Shown in pieces: positions 48,907-57,084 of a stretch of DNA of 64,000 bases. The stretch spans positions 310,001 through 374,000 of the forward strand of contig JADKIA010000030.1 in NCBI GenBank assembly GCA_016721465.1. The letters run 5' to 3'. Made by a program: the position numbers and the translations under genes. Source of the stretch: Ideonella sp. Lineage in GTDB: Bacteria > Pseudomonadota > Gammaproteobacteria > Burkholderiales > Burkholderiaceae_C. Numbering within the stretch: the first letter of the stretch is position 1; every line of letters starts with the position of its first letter. A model generated the notes under the pieces. That model searched no databases. It saw nothing but the letters and a program-made list of their open reading frames with translations, and was not told the DNA's origin.

Positions 48907-49314
48907 TCAGTTGCGCAGGACGAGCAGGGCGAGGTAGAGCGGCGGTGAACCCGGTGGCGCAGCGCCCGACGGCGTGATCCGCTCACTGCGCGGTGCCAGC
49001 ACCGGGGCGAGCATGGCCTCGGTCCAGTCCAACACCGCCAGCAGCATCGGTGACGCTGACAGGTCGGGGGTGGCAAAGGGACTGGGGGTCTGGTGGCCTT
49101 GGTCGCAGTGCGCCTTGCACAGCTGCGGTTGGCCGGGATCCATGGCCACAGCCAAGTGCCCCTCGCAGCCCGGCGCCATGGTCGCGGTCGGTGCGTTGCC
49201 CGGCACGGACGCGTCACGCGGGCAGCCATAGGCCGCGGTGGCGAACTGCGCAAACAGCAGCACCACGATCAGCCAAGCGGCCAGCCAGCGGCGATGGACA
49301 CGGTGGAAAAGCAC
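48907..49314 (-). CDS. Exported Cys/His-rich protein, likely copper-operon accessory
   Basis: 135 residues. An N-terminal hydrophobic helix (about 11-28) acts as signal or anchor. The mature part has clustered possible metal ligands: YGCPRD, PGCEGHL, CKAHCDQGHQT. The second half is hydrophobic and Pro-rich (PPLYLALLVL). No named family recognised, but the position 84 nt upstream of the cusC-like gene and the ligand clusters suggest a periplasmic metal-binding or sensing accessory. It is probably the first gene of the efflux operon. Confidence 0.72.
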   Translation of the reverse strand: MLFHRVHRRWLAAWLIVVLLFAQFATAAYGCPRDASVPGNAPTATMAPGCEGHLAVAMDPGQPQLCKAHCDQGHQTPSPFATPDLSASPMLLAVLDWTEAMLAPVLAPRSERITPSGAAPPGSPPLYLALLVLRN

Positions 49315-49491
49315 GGTCGCAGTCTAGGGCAGGGGCCAAGGCCTTGAATTGATCAATGACAAGTCGCGCCCGATGTCGCACGCCGACCGGCAGGGCTCGA
49401 ACAGGCTGCTTACACAGCCCGCTGGCACGGCCTCCCGGTGGACGCGTACGATGCGAAGGCCTCCCACCGTTTGACTTCATCTGCTGGAGCC

Positions 49492-50178
49492 ATGGCCCTC
49501 GCGCTGTTCGATCTGGATCACACGCTGCTCAGCGGCGACAGCGACCTGCTGTGGTGCGAGTTTCTGGTCGAGCAGGGTCTGCTGGACCCGAGTTTCCGCA
49601 CGCGCGGCGCAGACGCGGCCCTGGCTTACATCGCCGGCACCTTGACGCCCGACGACATCTGCACGTTCTCGGCGTCCACGCTCACAGGGCGCAGTCAGGC
49701 CGAGCTGCAACCGCTGCGCGAGCGCTTCCTGCGCGAGGTGGTCCTGCCACGCATCCCGCCCGATGCGCGTGCGCTGCTGCAACTGCACCGCAGTCGCGGC
49801 GACACCCTGGTGCTGACCACGGCCACCAACCGTGTGGTGAGCGAACTGACCGCGCGCGAACTGCAGGTCGACCACTACCTGTGCACCGAGCTGGAGTGCG
49901 TCGACGGCGTCTACACCGGCCGCACCGCTGGCACGCTGAACATGCGCAGCGGCAAGCTGCTGCGCCTGCGCGAATGGCTGGCGGCGCAGGGCGAGGGCGC
50001 GCCGACACTCCGGCAGGCCACGTTCTACAGCGATTCGATCAACGATCTGGCGCTGCTCAGCGCCGTGGGCCGCGCGGTGGTGGTGGATCCGGACCCGCGG
50101 CTGGAATCCAACGCCCTGCGCAAGGGCTGGTCGGTGCTGCGTTTCGATCGACGCCGATCCGCCAATCCAACGGGTTAG
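49492..50178 (+). CDS. HAD-IB family phosphatase
   Basis: 228 residues from the ATG at 49492 (TGGAG RBS); earlier frames are not supported. Motif I DLDHTLLSGDSD, motif II TTATN and motif III/IV YSDSINDLALL are all present, with Lys in RSGKLLRL. The cap is of the helical IB type (SerB/histidinol-phosphatase relatives). Such proteins are often annotated as histidinol or phosphoserine phosphatase in Burkholderiales, but there is no his or ser operon here, so the substrate is open. Stop codon overlaps the convergent aldo/keto reductase by 4 nt. Confidence 0.88.
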   Translation: MALALFDLDHTLLSGDSDLLWCEFLVEQGLLDPSFRTRGADAALAYIAGTLTPDDICTFSASTLTGRSQAELQPLRERFLREVVLPRIPPDARALLQLHRSRGDTLVLTTATNRVVSELTARELQVDHYLCTELECVDGVYTGRTAGTLNMRSGKLLRLREWLAAQGEGAPTLRQATFYSDSINDLALLSAVGRAVVVDPDPRLESNALRKGWSVLRFDRRRSANPTG

Positions 50179-51221
50179 CCGCGTGTCGAGGTGGTCAACT
50201 GTTGCCGTCGGTACTCGCCCTGGCGCTCGAACATCCAGCCCGGGTATTCGGCCGGCAGGCGGCTGACGGCATCGAGCTGCTGCAGTTCGTCGGCGGCGAG
50301 CTTCAGGCTTGCTGCGGCGAGGTTGTCGCCGAGTTGTTCGGGCCGCTTGGCGCCGATGATCACGCTGCTGACCTGCGGCTGGTGCAGCAGCCAGGCCAGC
50401 GCCACCTGCGCCACCGACACCCCGTGCGCCGCGGCGATCGGGCGCATCGCGTCCACGCAATCCCAGGCCCGGTCGCGATGGACGGGCGGGAAGTCGAAGC
50501 TGCTGCGGCGGCTGCCCTCGGCCTGCGCCTGGTCGCGCCCGAACTTGCCGCTGAGCAGGCCGCCGGCCAGCGGGCTCCACACCATCAGGCCAACGCCCTC
50601 GCTCTTGAGCATGGGCACGATCTCGCGCTCGACGTCGCGGCCGGCGATGGTGTAGTAGGCCTGCAGCGAATCGACACGCGCCAGGTTCAGGCGCTCGGCC
50701 AGTCCATTGGCCTTGGCAATCTGCCAGGCGGCCCAGTTGGACACGCCCACATAGCGCACGTGGCCCTGCCGCACCAGCAGGTCCAGCGCACGCAAGGTCT
50801 CCTCGATGGGGGTGGCCGGGTCGAAGCCGTGGATCTGGTACAGGTCGATGTGGTCCAGTTGCAGCCGGCGCAGGCTCGCCTTCACGCCATCGAGGATGTG
50901 GCCACGCGAAGCGCCGCGCGCATTGGGGCCGGGGCCCACCTCGCCGAACACCTTGGTGGCCACGACCACGTTCTCGCGCGGCACCTTCAGGTTCTTCAGC
51001 GCCTGCCCGGTGATCTGCTCGGACAGGCCGGCGGAGTAGATGTCCGCGGTGTCGATGAAGTTGATGCCGGCGTCCAGCGCCTGGCCGATCAGGGCGTCGG
51101 CCTCGCCTTGCTGCAGCGCGCCGATGTGGCTCCACATGCCGGCGCCGTCGCCGAAGGTCATGGTGCCCAGGCACAGCTCGGACACGAACAGGCCGGTGCG
51201 GCCGAGGGGGCGGTGTCGCAT
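50175..51221 (-). CDS. Aldo/keto reductase
   Basis: 348 residues; start at MRHRPLGRTGLFVSELCLGTMTFG, the typical family N-terminus, preceded by an AAGAAAG. Catalytic tetrad: Asp and Tyr in DTADIYSAG, Lys in ATKVF, His in QIHGFD. NADPH-binding segment SSVIIGAKRPEQL is conserved. An NADPH-dependent TIM-barrel oxidoreductase of the general stress or detoxification type (COG0667). 25 nt upstream on the strand is the hydratase gene stop, so the two are probably an operon. Confidence 0.9.
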   Translation of the reverse strand: MRHRPLGRTGLFVSELCLGTMTFGDGAGMWSHIGALQQGEADALIGQALDAGINFIDTADIYSAGLSEQITGQALKNLKVPRENVVVATKVFGEVGPGPNARGASRGHILDGVKASLRRLQLDHIDLYQIHGFDPATPIEETLRALDLLVRQGHVRYVGVSNWAAWQIAKANGLAERLNLARVDSLQAYYTIAGRDVEREIVPMLKSEGVGLMVWSPLAGGLLSGKFGRDQAQAEGSRRSSFDFPPVHRDRAWDCVDAMRPIAAAHGVSVAQVALAWLLHQPQVSSVIIGAKRPEQLGDNLAAASLKLAADELQQLDAVSRLPAEYPGWMFERQGEYRRQQLTTSTRG

Positions 51222-51246
51222 GGTGATGCGCTTTCTTTGCAAGTTA

Positions 51247-52092
51247 CTAGACCAGCCCGTCGGGCTGCGGATGGGCGCGGAGGATACCCGGCTGGACGAA
51301 GTCCACACTGATCGAAGGCAAGTGCGCGCTGAAGCGCGCGGTCCAGCGCTCGCCGGCCCGCACGGGCCAGGCGTCGGTCCAGGTGCCGGTGGTGACCACA
51401 TCGCCCGCTTGCAGGTCCGGCGCACCGGGGCATTGCCGCAGCTCGGTGAGGAAGTGCAGCAAGGCGCGCAGCGGGCTGTCAAGCACGTTGGCGCCCAGGC
51501 CCTGCTCCACGGCGGCGTTGTCGCGCTCCAGCGTCAACGAGGTGGCCGCCAGCAGCGCATCCAGTGCGGCGGCGTTGGCTGCCAAGGTGCGCACCGGCAC
51601 GTGCTCGCCCACGCGCAGCCGCGCGTGCAGGCCGGCGTCGGCCACGGTGTCGGGCGCGCTGAACTTCCAGCCGGGCTGGTGCGACTGCACCAGCTCGAAG
51701 CCGGGCGCGATCCAGTCGAGGGCGTCGAACAAGGCGTCCAGATCGGCATCGGGTGCCGGCGTGGCTCGCATGCCGAACACCACCTCGGGCTCGATGCGCG
51801 GCTGGCACAAGGCGGTCATCTCGATCGGCGCCGGCGTGTCGCCGGCCGGGCCCAGGCTGGTGTCCCACACCGTGCCCCAGATCGGCGCGAACACCTGGTA
51901 GCGCTGCCAGATCGTGCGGTTGGTGAAGCCGATCTTGAAGCCGCGGGCTTGCTCACCGCGCGCGATGCGCAGGGCGCGCACGGCCAGCGCCGCCTGGTAG
52001 GCCGAGGCCAGGTCGCTGCAACCGGAGGCACCCGGACCACCGGGCCACGGTTCGCCGGTGTCGAAATGCTGCAGCAAGGCGTGCGGTGTCAT
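51247..52092 (-). CDS. Fumarylacetoacetase-fold hydratase (2-keto-4-pentenoate hydratase-like)
   Basis: 281 residues from the ATG at 52092. The fold signature includes GFKIGFTNRTIWQRY (substrate-binding Lys), EPEVVFGM (metal-binding acidic pair) and a C-terminal GDVVTTGTWTDAWPV. This matches hydratases or decarboxylases of meta-cleavage pathways (MhpD/DmpE/DmpH superfamily). No meta-cleavage dioxygenase lies nearby, so it may belong to a scattered aromatic pathway or serve another keto acid. Divergent from the DMT transporter gene. Confidence 0.85.
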   Translation of the reverse strand: MTPHALLQHFDTGEPWPGGPGASGCSDLASAYQAALAVRALRIARGEQARGFKIGFTNRTIWQRYQVFAPIWGTVWDTSLGPAGDTPAPIEMTALCQPRIEPEVVFGMRATPAPDADLDALFDALDWIAPGFELVQSHQPGWKFSAPDTVADAGLHARLRVGEHVPVRTLAANAAALDALLAATSLTLERDNAAVEQGLGANVLDSPLRALLHFLTELRQCPGAPDLQAGDVVTTGTWTDAWPVRAGERWTARFSAHLPSISVDFVQPGILRAHPQPDGLV

Positions 52093-52220
52093 GGCGGTTC
52101 CTGGGCCAGTGGGGCGCCGGCGCAGTCTATGCCGATGAGCGTGGGCATGGCTGCCTCGGCGCTGTGCAGCCGCGCACGGGCACCGGGGCGCGTGTGGGTG
52201 CATGGGCTAAGCTCAGCCGG

Positions 52221-53120
52221 ATGCGCACCCGGGATGTGGTCGAACTGCTGTTGCTGAGCCTGCTCTGGGGCGCGGCCTACCTGTTCATGCGCTCGGCGGT
52301 GCCGGCGTTCGGCCCAGCGCCCTTGGTGGCCTTGCGGCTGGCGCTGGCCGCCTTCATGCTGCTGCCCTGGCTGCTTTGGCGCGGTGGCTGGGCGTCGATG
52401 CGGGCGCACCCCTGGGCCCTGCTGGTGCTGGGCATCCCGTTCACCGCCGCGCCTTTCCTGTTGCTGGCCTATGCCTCGCAGCACCTCACGGCCGGGCTGG
52501 TGTCGGTGCTCAATGCCACCTCGCCGCTGTTCGCTGCGCTGGTGGCGCACCACCTGGCGCGGGAGCACCTCGGGCGTTGGCGTGTGCTGGGCCTGGTGAT
52601 CGGCCTGCTCGGCGTCGTCGGCCTGATGTGGGGCAGTGCGTCGTTCAAGACCGACGATGGCCGGCTGGCCGTGGCGGCCGTGCTGGTGGGCTCGGTGGCC
52701 TGGGGCTTCGGCTCGCACCACACGCGCAAGCACCTGGCCGGGGCCGACGCGCTGGTGATCACCGTGGGCAGCCTGTTGGCGGCCAGCGCGGTGCTCGCGC
52801 CGTTGGCCTGGGCCGGCTGGCCCGTGCAGAGCCCGCCGCTGCGCGCCTGGGCCGAGGTGCTGTTCCTCGGCGTGGCCAGCTCGGGCCTGGGCTTCCTCAT
52901 CTACTTCCGGCTGTTGCGCCGCATCGGGCCGGTGCGGGCCATGTCGGTCACCTTTCTCAACCCGGTGGTGGCGGTGGTTTCCGGCGCGCTGTACCTGGGC
53001 GAGGGCATGAGCCTGCAGATGCTGGCCGGCGGCGCCGTGGTGCTGCTGGGCACGGCGCTCACACTGGGCCTGATCGGGCCGGACACGCGCCGTGCGCCGG
53101 TCGCCACTTCGATTTCCTGA
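52221..53120 (+). CDS. DMT-family transporter (two EamA domains)
   Basis: 299 residues with about 10 transmembrane helices arranged as two EamA repeats (about 6-135 and 150-285). Start at MRTRDVVELLLLSLLWGAAYLF, a typical family N-terminus; upstream in-frame sequence is Gly/Arg-rich and unlikely. Inner-membrane drug/metabolite exporter or permease, substrate unknown. It is followed 20 nt later by the aminotransferase gene, so co-transcription is possible. Confidence 0.88.
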   Translation: MRTRDVVELLLLSLLWGAAYLFMRSAVPAFGPAPLVALRLALAAFMLLPWLLWRGGWASMRAHPWALLVLGIPFTAAPFLLLAYASQHLTAGLVSVLNATSPLFAALVAHHLAREHLGRWRVLGLVIGLLGVVGLMWGSASFKTDDGRLAVAAVLVGSVAWGFGSHHTRKHLAGADALVITVGSLLAASAVLAPLAWAGWPVQSPPLRAWAEVLFLGVASSGLGFLIYFRLLRRIGPVRAMSVTFLNPVVAVVSGALYLGEGMSLQMLAGGAVVLLGTALTLGLIGPDTRRAPVATSIS

Positions 53121-53140
53121 GCTGCGAAGGACCCTTCACG

Positions 53141-54490
53141 ATGAGCCAAGCCACCGATCAGCTGTCCCAGCGCGATGTCGCGTCCATCCTGCACCCTTAC
53201 ACGCAAATGGCGCAGCACCGCGAGACCGGCCCGCTGGTGATGGCCCGCGGCGATGGCGTGTACGTGGAGGACAGCCAGGGCCGCCGATACCTCGAAGGCA
53301 TGGCCGGCCTGTGGTGCACCTCGCTGGGCTTCTCGGAGCAGCGCCTGGTGGACGCCGCCGCGCGGCAAATGCAGACGCTGCCCTACTACCAGCTGTTCAA
53401 CGGCCGTGCCACCGAGCCCGCGATCGAGCTGGCCGAGCGCCTGCTGGCGCTCACCGCGGATCTCGGCATGGACAAGGTGCTGTTCGCCAATTCCGGCTCC
53501 GAGGCCAACGACCAGGCGGTGAAGCTGGTGTGGTACCACTTCAATGCGCTGGGCCTGCCGAACAAGAAGAAGCTCATCGCCCGCGTGCGGGGCTACCACG
53601 GCGTGACGGTGATGGCCGGCAGCCTCACCGGCCTGGCCGCCAACCACGCCGATTTCGACCTGCCGGTGGACCGCGTGCTGCGCACCGACTGCCCCAGCCA
53701 CCACCACCACGGCCTGCCGGGCGAGAGCGAGTCCGCCTTCGTCGACCGCATCATCGGCCATCTCGAAGCGCTGATCGAGCGCGAAGGCGCCGACACCATC
53801 GCCGCCTTCTTTGCCGAGCCGGTGCAGGGCGCGGGCGGCGTGATCGTGCCGCCGGCCGGCTACTTCGAGCGGCTCCAGGCCGTGCTGCGCCGGCATGGCA
53901 TCCTGCTGGTGGTGGACGAGGTGATCACCGGCTTCGGCCGCACCGGGCAGATGTTCGGCTCGCAGACCTTCGGCATCCAGCCCGATCTGATGACCGTGGC
54001 CAAGGCCATGTCCAGCGCCTACCTGCCGATCTCGGCCACGCTGATGTCCAAGGCGGTCTACGACACGGTGTGTTCTGGCAGTGCCAAGCACGGCAGCTTT
54101 GCGCACGGCGTCACCTACGCCGGGCACCCGGCCTGCGCGGCAGTGGCCAACGAGACGCTGAAGATCTATGCCGAGCGCGACCTCGTGGGTCAGGTGCGGG
54201 CCCTCGCGCCACAGATGCAGGCACGTCTGCAGGCATTGCGCAGCCATCCCCTGGTGACGCATGCGCGCGGTGTGGGCCTGATCGGCGCACTGGAGATCGC
54301 TCGGGACCTTGCCCCCCGCGTGCAAGCCGTGGCCGCCGAGCAGGGCCTGATCGTCCGCGCGCTGCGCGATGCGGTGGCCGTGTGTCCACCTTTGATCATC
54401 ACGCCGGCGCAGATCGACGAGCTGTTCGACAAGCTGGGCCGCGCGCTCGACCTCGTGCAGCGCGAGGCCTCGGCGGCCGGCAGGTCGTAG
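53141..54490 (+). CDS. Class III PLP-dependent aminotransferase (omega-amino acid:pyruvate type)
   Basis: 449 residues, GAAGGA RBS 10 nt before the ATG. PLP lysine K288 (TVAKAMSSAY), D259 (VVDEVITGFGRTG) and the phosphate-binding SGSEAND (118-124) are conserved. N-terminal HPYTQM and GYHGVTVMAGSLTG are typical of the beta-alanine/omega-amino acid:pyruvate group. It transfers a terminal amino group to pyruvate or an oxo acid, giving a semialdehyde. The downstream neighbours suggest it feeds a short sulfur-containing or omega-functional acid into CoA metabolism. Confidence 0.88.
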   Translation: MSQATDQLSQRDVASILHPYTQMAQHRETGPLVMARGDGVYVEDSQGRRYLEGMAGLWCTSLGFSEQRLVDAAARQMQTLPYYQLFNGRATEPAIELAERLLALTADLGMDKVLFANSGSEANDQAVKLVWYHFNALGLPNKKKLIARVRGYHGVTVMAGSLTGLAANHADFDLPVDRVLRTDCPSHHHHGLPGESESAFVDRIIGHLEALIEREGADTIAAFFAEPVQGAGGVIVPPAGYFERLQAVLRRHGILLVVDEVITGFGRTGQMFGSQTFGIQPDLMTVAKAMSSAYLPISATLMSKAVYDTVCSGSAKHGSFAHGVTYAGHPACAAVANETLKIYAERDLVGQVRALAPQMQARLQALRSHPLVTHARGVGLIGALEIARDLAPRVQAVAAEQGLIVRALRDAVAVCPPLIITPAQIDELFDKLGRALDLVQREASAAGRS

Positions 54491-54538
54491 CAGCACACAA
54501 AAGGAGCGCCTCGCCGTGGCCCGCCCTTCGATGAAAGA

Positions 54539-55723
54539 ATGAGCCCCATGCCCGCGCCCGCCTTCCCCCGCACCGACACCCGCCCGCTGGTTGGCGTGAA
54601 GGTGCTCGAGTTCTGCCAGATTGCCTCCGGCCCCTTCTGCGGCATGTTGCTGGCCGACTTCGGCGCCGAGGTGGTGAAGGTGGAGCCGCCCGAGGGTGAT
54701 GCGATGCGCACCTGGCCGCCCTTGAGCCATGGCGACAGCGAGAACTTCGCCAGCCTGAACCGTGGCAAGCGCTCCATCGCGCTCGACCTGAAGCAGCCCG
54801 ACGACCTGGCCCTGGCCCGCCGCCTGGTGCTCGACGCCGACGTGCTGGTGGAGAACAGCCGCCCCGGCGCGATGCAGCGCCTGGGCCTGGGCTGGGACTG
54901 GTTTGCCCCGCGCAAGCCCTCGCTCGTCTACTGTTCGATCTCGGCCTACGGCCAGGACGGCCCGCGCGGCGCCGAAGGCGGCTTCGATGTCACGATCCAG
55001 GCCGCGGCCGGCGTGATGAGCGTGACCGGCGAACCCGACGGTGCGCCGGTGAAGGCCGGCGTGCCGCTGGCCGACTTCGCCTCGGGCCTATACGCGGCCT
55101 ACTCGATCGCCTCGGTGCTGGCCCGCGTGCGCGCTGGCGGGCTCGGTGGCCACATCGATGTGCCGATGTTCGCGGCCACGCTGGCCATCTCGGCACTGCA
55201 GACCAGCGAGTACTTCGGCACCGGCCGCAATCCGCGCAAGCTGGGCTCGGCGCATCCGCGCAATGCGCCCTACCAGGCCTATGCGGCCAGCGACGGCTGG
55301 TTCGTCATCGCCGCCGGCAACAACAAGCTGTGGCAATCGGTGTGCGCCGTGGTGGGCACGACCGAGTGGCTGGCCGACGAGCGTTTCACGACACCCACCT
55401 TGCGTGCACGGCACCAGGCTGAACTCAAGGCCTTGCTCGACCCCCACTTCGCGCAGCGCACGGTGGGCCAGTGGCTCGATGCCTTCAGCGCCGCCAAGGT
55501 GCCCAGCGCGCCGATCAACGGCTACGGCGAGGCGCTGGCCGACCCGCAGGCCCGGCACCTGCAGCTGGTGCGCGAGCAGCGGCTGCCCGGCGGCCACCTC
55601 ACCCGCACCGTGGGCTGTCCGGTGCGCCTGGATGGCCAGGTGCTGGCGGTGGACACTGCCCCGCCCGCGCTCGATCAACACAGCGCCGAACTGCGCGGCG
55701 CATCGCCAGGAGCCGCCACATGA
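54539..55723 (+). CDS. CaiB/BaiF family III CoA-transferase
   Basis: 394 residues. Start at 54539 (ATG preceded by GAAAGA); an ATG three codons later is an alternative. The N-terminal VLEFCQIASGPFCGMLLADFGAEVVKVEPP is diagnostic, NRGKRSIALDLK follows, and the catalytic Asp is in GVPLADFASGL. Family III enzymes move CoA between carboxylates, including oxalate, carnitine, toluene-derived succinates and, in Variovorax, 3-sulfinopropionate. Its stop overlaps the start of the thiol dioxygenase (ATGA), so the two are translated together; that neighbour favours a sulfur-containing acid as substrate. Confidence 0.9.
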   Translation: MSPMPAPAFPRTDTRPLVGVKVLEFCQIASGPFCGMLLADFGAEVVKVEPPEGDAMRTWPPLSHGDSENFASLNRGKRSIALDLKQPDDLALARRLVLDADVLVENSRPGAMQRLGLGWDWFAPRKPSLVYCSISAYGQDGPRGAEGGFDVTIQAAAGVMSVTGEPDGAPVKAGVPLADFASGLYAAYSIASVLARVRAGGLGGHIDVPMFAATLAISALQTSEYFGTGRNPRKLGSAHPRNAPYQAYAASDGWFVIAAGNNKLWQSVCAVVGTTEWLADERFTTPTLRARHQAELKALLDPHFAQRTVGQWLDAFSAAKVPSAPINGYGEALADPQARHLQLVREQRLPGGHLTRTVGCPVRLDGQVLAVDTAPPALDQHSAELRGASPGAAT

Positions 55724-56331
55724 CCGACCGAATCGCCCCGCTGCGCGACTTCGTCAGCACCATGACCGTGTTGGTGGAACAGACCCGCAACGAGCGTACC
55801 TTGCTCGCCCAGGGCCGTGCCCACCTGGCATGCCTGCTGGCCGACGACGCCTGGTTGCCGGCGGCCTGTGCCGCCCCTCGCGCGGATCGCTATGCGCAGT
55901 ACCTGCTGCACTGCGATCCGCTCGAACGCTTCTCGGTGGTGAGCTTTGTCTGGGGCCCGGGCCAGCGCACGCCGGTGCACGACCACACCGTGTGGGGCCT
56001 GGTGGGCGTGCTGCGGGGCGCCGAGGCATGCGAGGAATTCGAGCTTCAGGCGGGCCGCCCGGTGGCCACCGGCCGCACCCACGTGATGAAGCGCGGCAAG
56101 ATCGAGGCCGTCTCACCCACCGTGGGTGATTGGCACCGCGTGAGCAGCGCCTTGCCCGATGCGGTGTCGGTCAGCATCCACGTCTACGGCGCCAACATCG
56201 GCGCCGTGCGCCGCCATCGACTGGACCACACCGGCGCGGTGATCGATTTCGTCTCGGGCTACGACAGCGCGCAGCTGCCCAACCTGTGGGACCGCTCGGG
56301 CGCCGTGCGCGCGGCAGCGGGCCTGGCCTGA
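55720..56331 (+). CDS. Gln-type thiol dioxygenase (probable 3-mercaptopropionate dioxygenase)
   Basis: 203-residue cupin of the cysteine dioxygenase family. Iron ligands are H87 and H89 (PVHDHTVWG) and H139 (DWHRVSS). The Ser-His-Tyr triad is S152, H154 and Y156 (SIHVYGAN). At the substrate-carboxylate position, where true cysteine dioxygenases have Arg, there is Gln60 (RYAQYLL); this Gln-type is linked to 3-mercaptopropionate dioxygenases. It would oxidise a thiol to a sulfinate with O2. Coupled to the CoA-transferase by an ATGA overlap and to the crotonase by a 1-nt overlap, so the product is probably activated to a CoA ester next. The Arg/Gln call comes from aligning by eye. Confidence 0.82.
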   Translation: MTDRIAPLRDFVSTMTVLVEQTRNERTLLAQGRAHLACLLADDAWLPAACAAPRADRYAQYLLHCDPLERFSVVSFVWGPGQRTPVHDHTVWGLVGVLRGAEACEEFELQAGRPVATGRTHVMKRGKIEAVSPTVGDWHRVSSALPDAVSVSIHVYGANIGAVRRHRLDHTGAVIDFVSGYDSAQLPNLWDRSGAVRAAAGLA

Positions 56332-57035
56332 TGCTCGACGCGCAGGCCCATGGTGGCGTGACCACGCTCACGCTGGCGCGCCCTGAGCGTGGCAACGCGC
56401 TGGCCGCCGATCTGGTCGAGGCGCTGATTGCCGAGGCCGGCGCAGCGTCGGTCGACCCCACCGTGCACACGCTGGTGCTGCGCGCGCAGGGCAAGCACTT
56501 CTGCACCGGGCTGGATCTGTCCGATCTCGAATCCAGCACCGACGGCGAACTGCTGCACCGCCTGGTGCGCATCGAGACGCTGCTGGCGATGCTGTGGCAC
56601 GCGCCAATCCGTACCGTGGCATTGGCTCAGGGCCGCACCTGGGGTGCCGGCGCCGACCTGTTCGCGGTGTGCGAGCAGCGAATTGCGGCGGCGGATTGCA
56701 CCTTCCGATTCCCGGGCGCGCAGTTCGGCATCGTGCTGGGCACGCGGCGGCTGGCCGAGCGGCTGGGTGCGGATCTGGCCCGTGAGCTCACCGTCGGCGG
56801 GGGTGAACTCGATGCAGCGCAGGCCTTGCTGCACGGATTGGCCACGCCGGGTGCCGAAGATCTGTCGCCGCCCCGGGTGGACCGGGCGACCGCGGCCGCC
56901 TTGCGCTCGGCCACGCGCCTCGATCACCGCGACGCCGACCTCGCGGCCCTGGTGCGCTCGGCCGCCGAGCCGGGCCTGAAGCAGCGCATCGCCAGCTACC
57001 GGGTGCGCCTGTTGGCCGCCCAGATCGGCCGATGA
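56331..57035 (+). CDS. Enoyl-CoA hydratase/isomerase family protein (crotonase)
   Basis: 234 residues, rather short for the family (usually about 255-265). The start ATG overlaps the previous stop by 1 nt. The oxyanion-hole segments HFCTGLDLSDL and GRTWGAGADLFAVC are recognisable, as is the later FRFPGAQFGIVLGTRRLAERLG. The usual catalytic Glu pair is not obvious by eye, so hydratase activity is uncertain; hydrolase, isomerase or desulfinase-like chemistry is possible. Last gene of the dioxygenase cluster. Confidence 0.82.
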   Translation: MLDAQAHGGVTTLTLARPERGNALAADLVEALIAEAGAASVDPTVHTLVLRAQGKHFCTGLDLSDLESSTDGELLHRLVRIETLLAMLWHAPIRTVALAQGRTWGAGADLFAVCEQRIAAADCTFRFPGAQFGIVLGTRRLAERLGADLARELTVGGGELDAAQALLHGLATPGAEDLSPPRVDRATAAALRSATRLDHRDADLAALVRSAAEPGLKQRIASYRVRLLAAQIGR

Positions 57036-57084
57036 ACACCCGGCGGCCCGCCGTGCGCGGCGGCTTGCGGGCACTGCCGCGACT

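Noticed and set aside
49348..49357. ATTGATCAAT palindrome upstream of the copper operon as an FNR or CueR box
   Set aside because: It does not match the FNR spacing (TTGAT-N4-ATCAA) and lacks the dyad expected of MerR-type copper operators.
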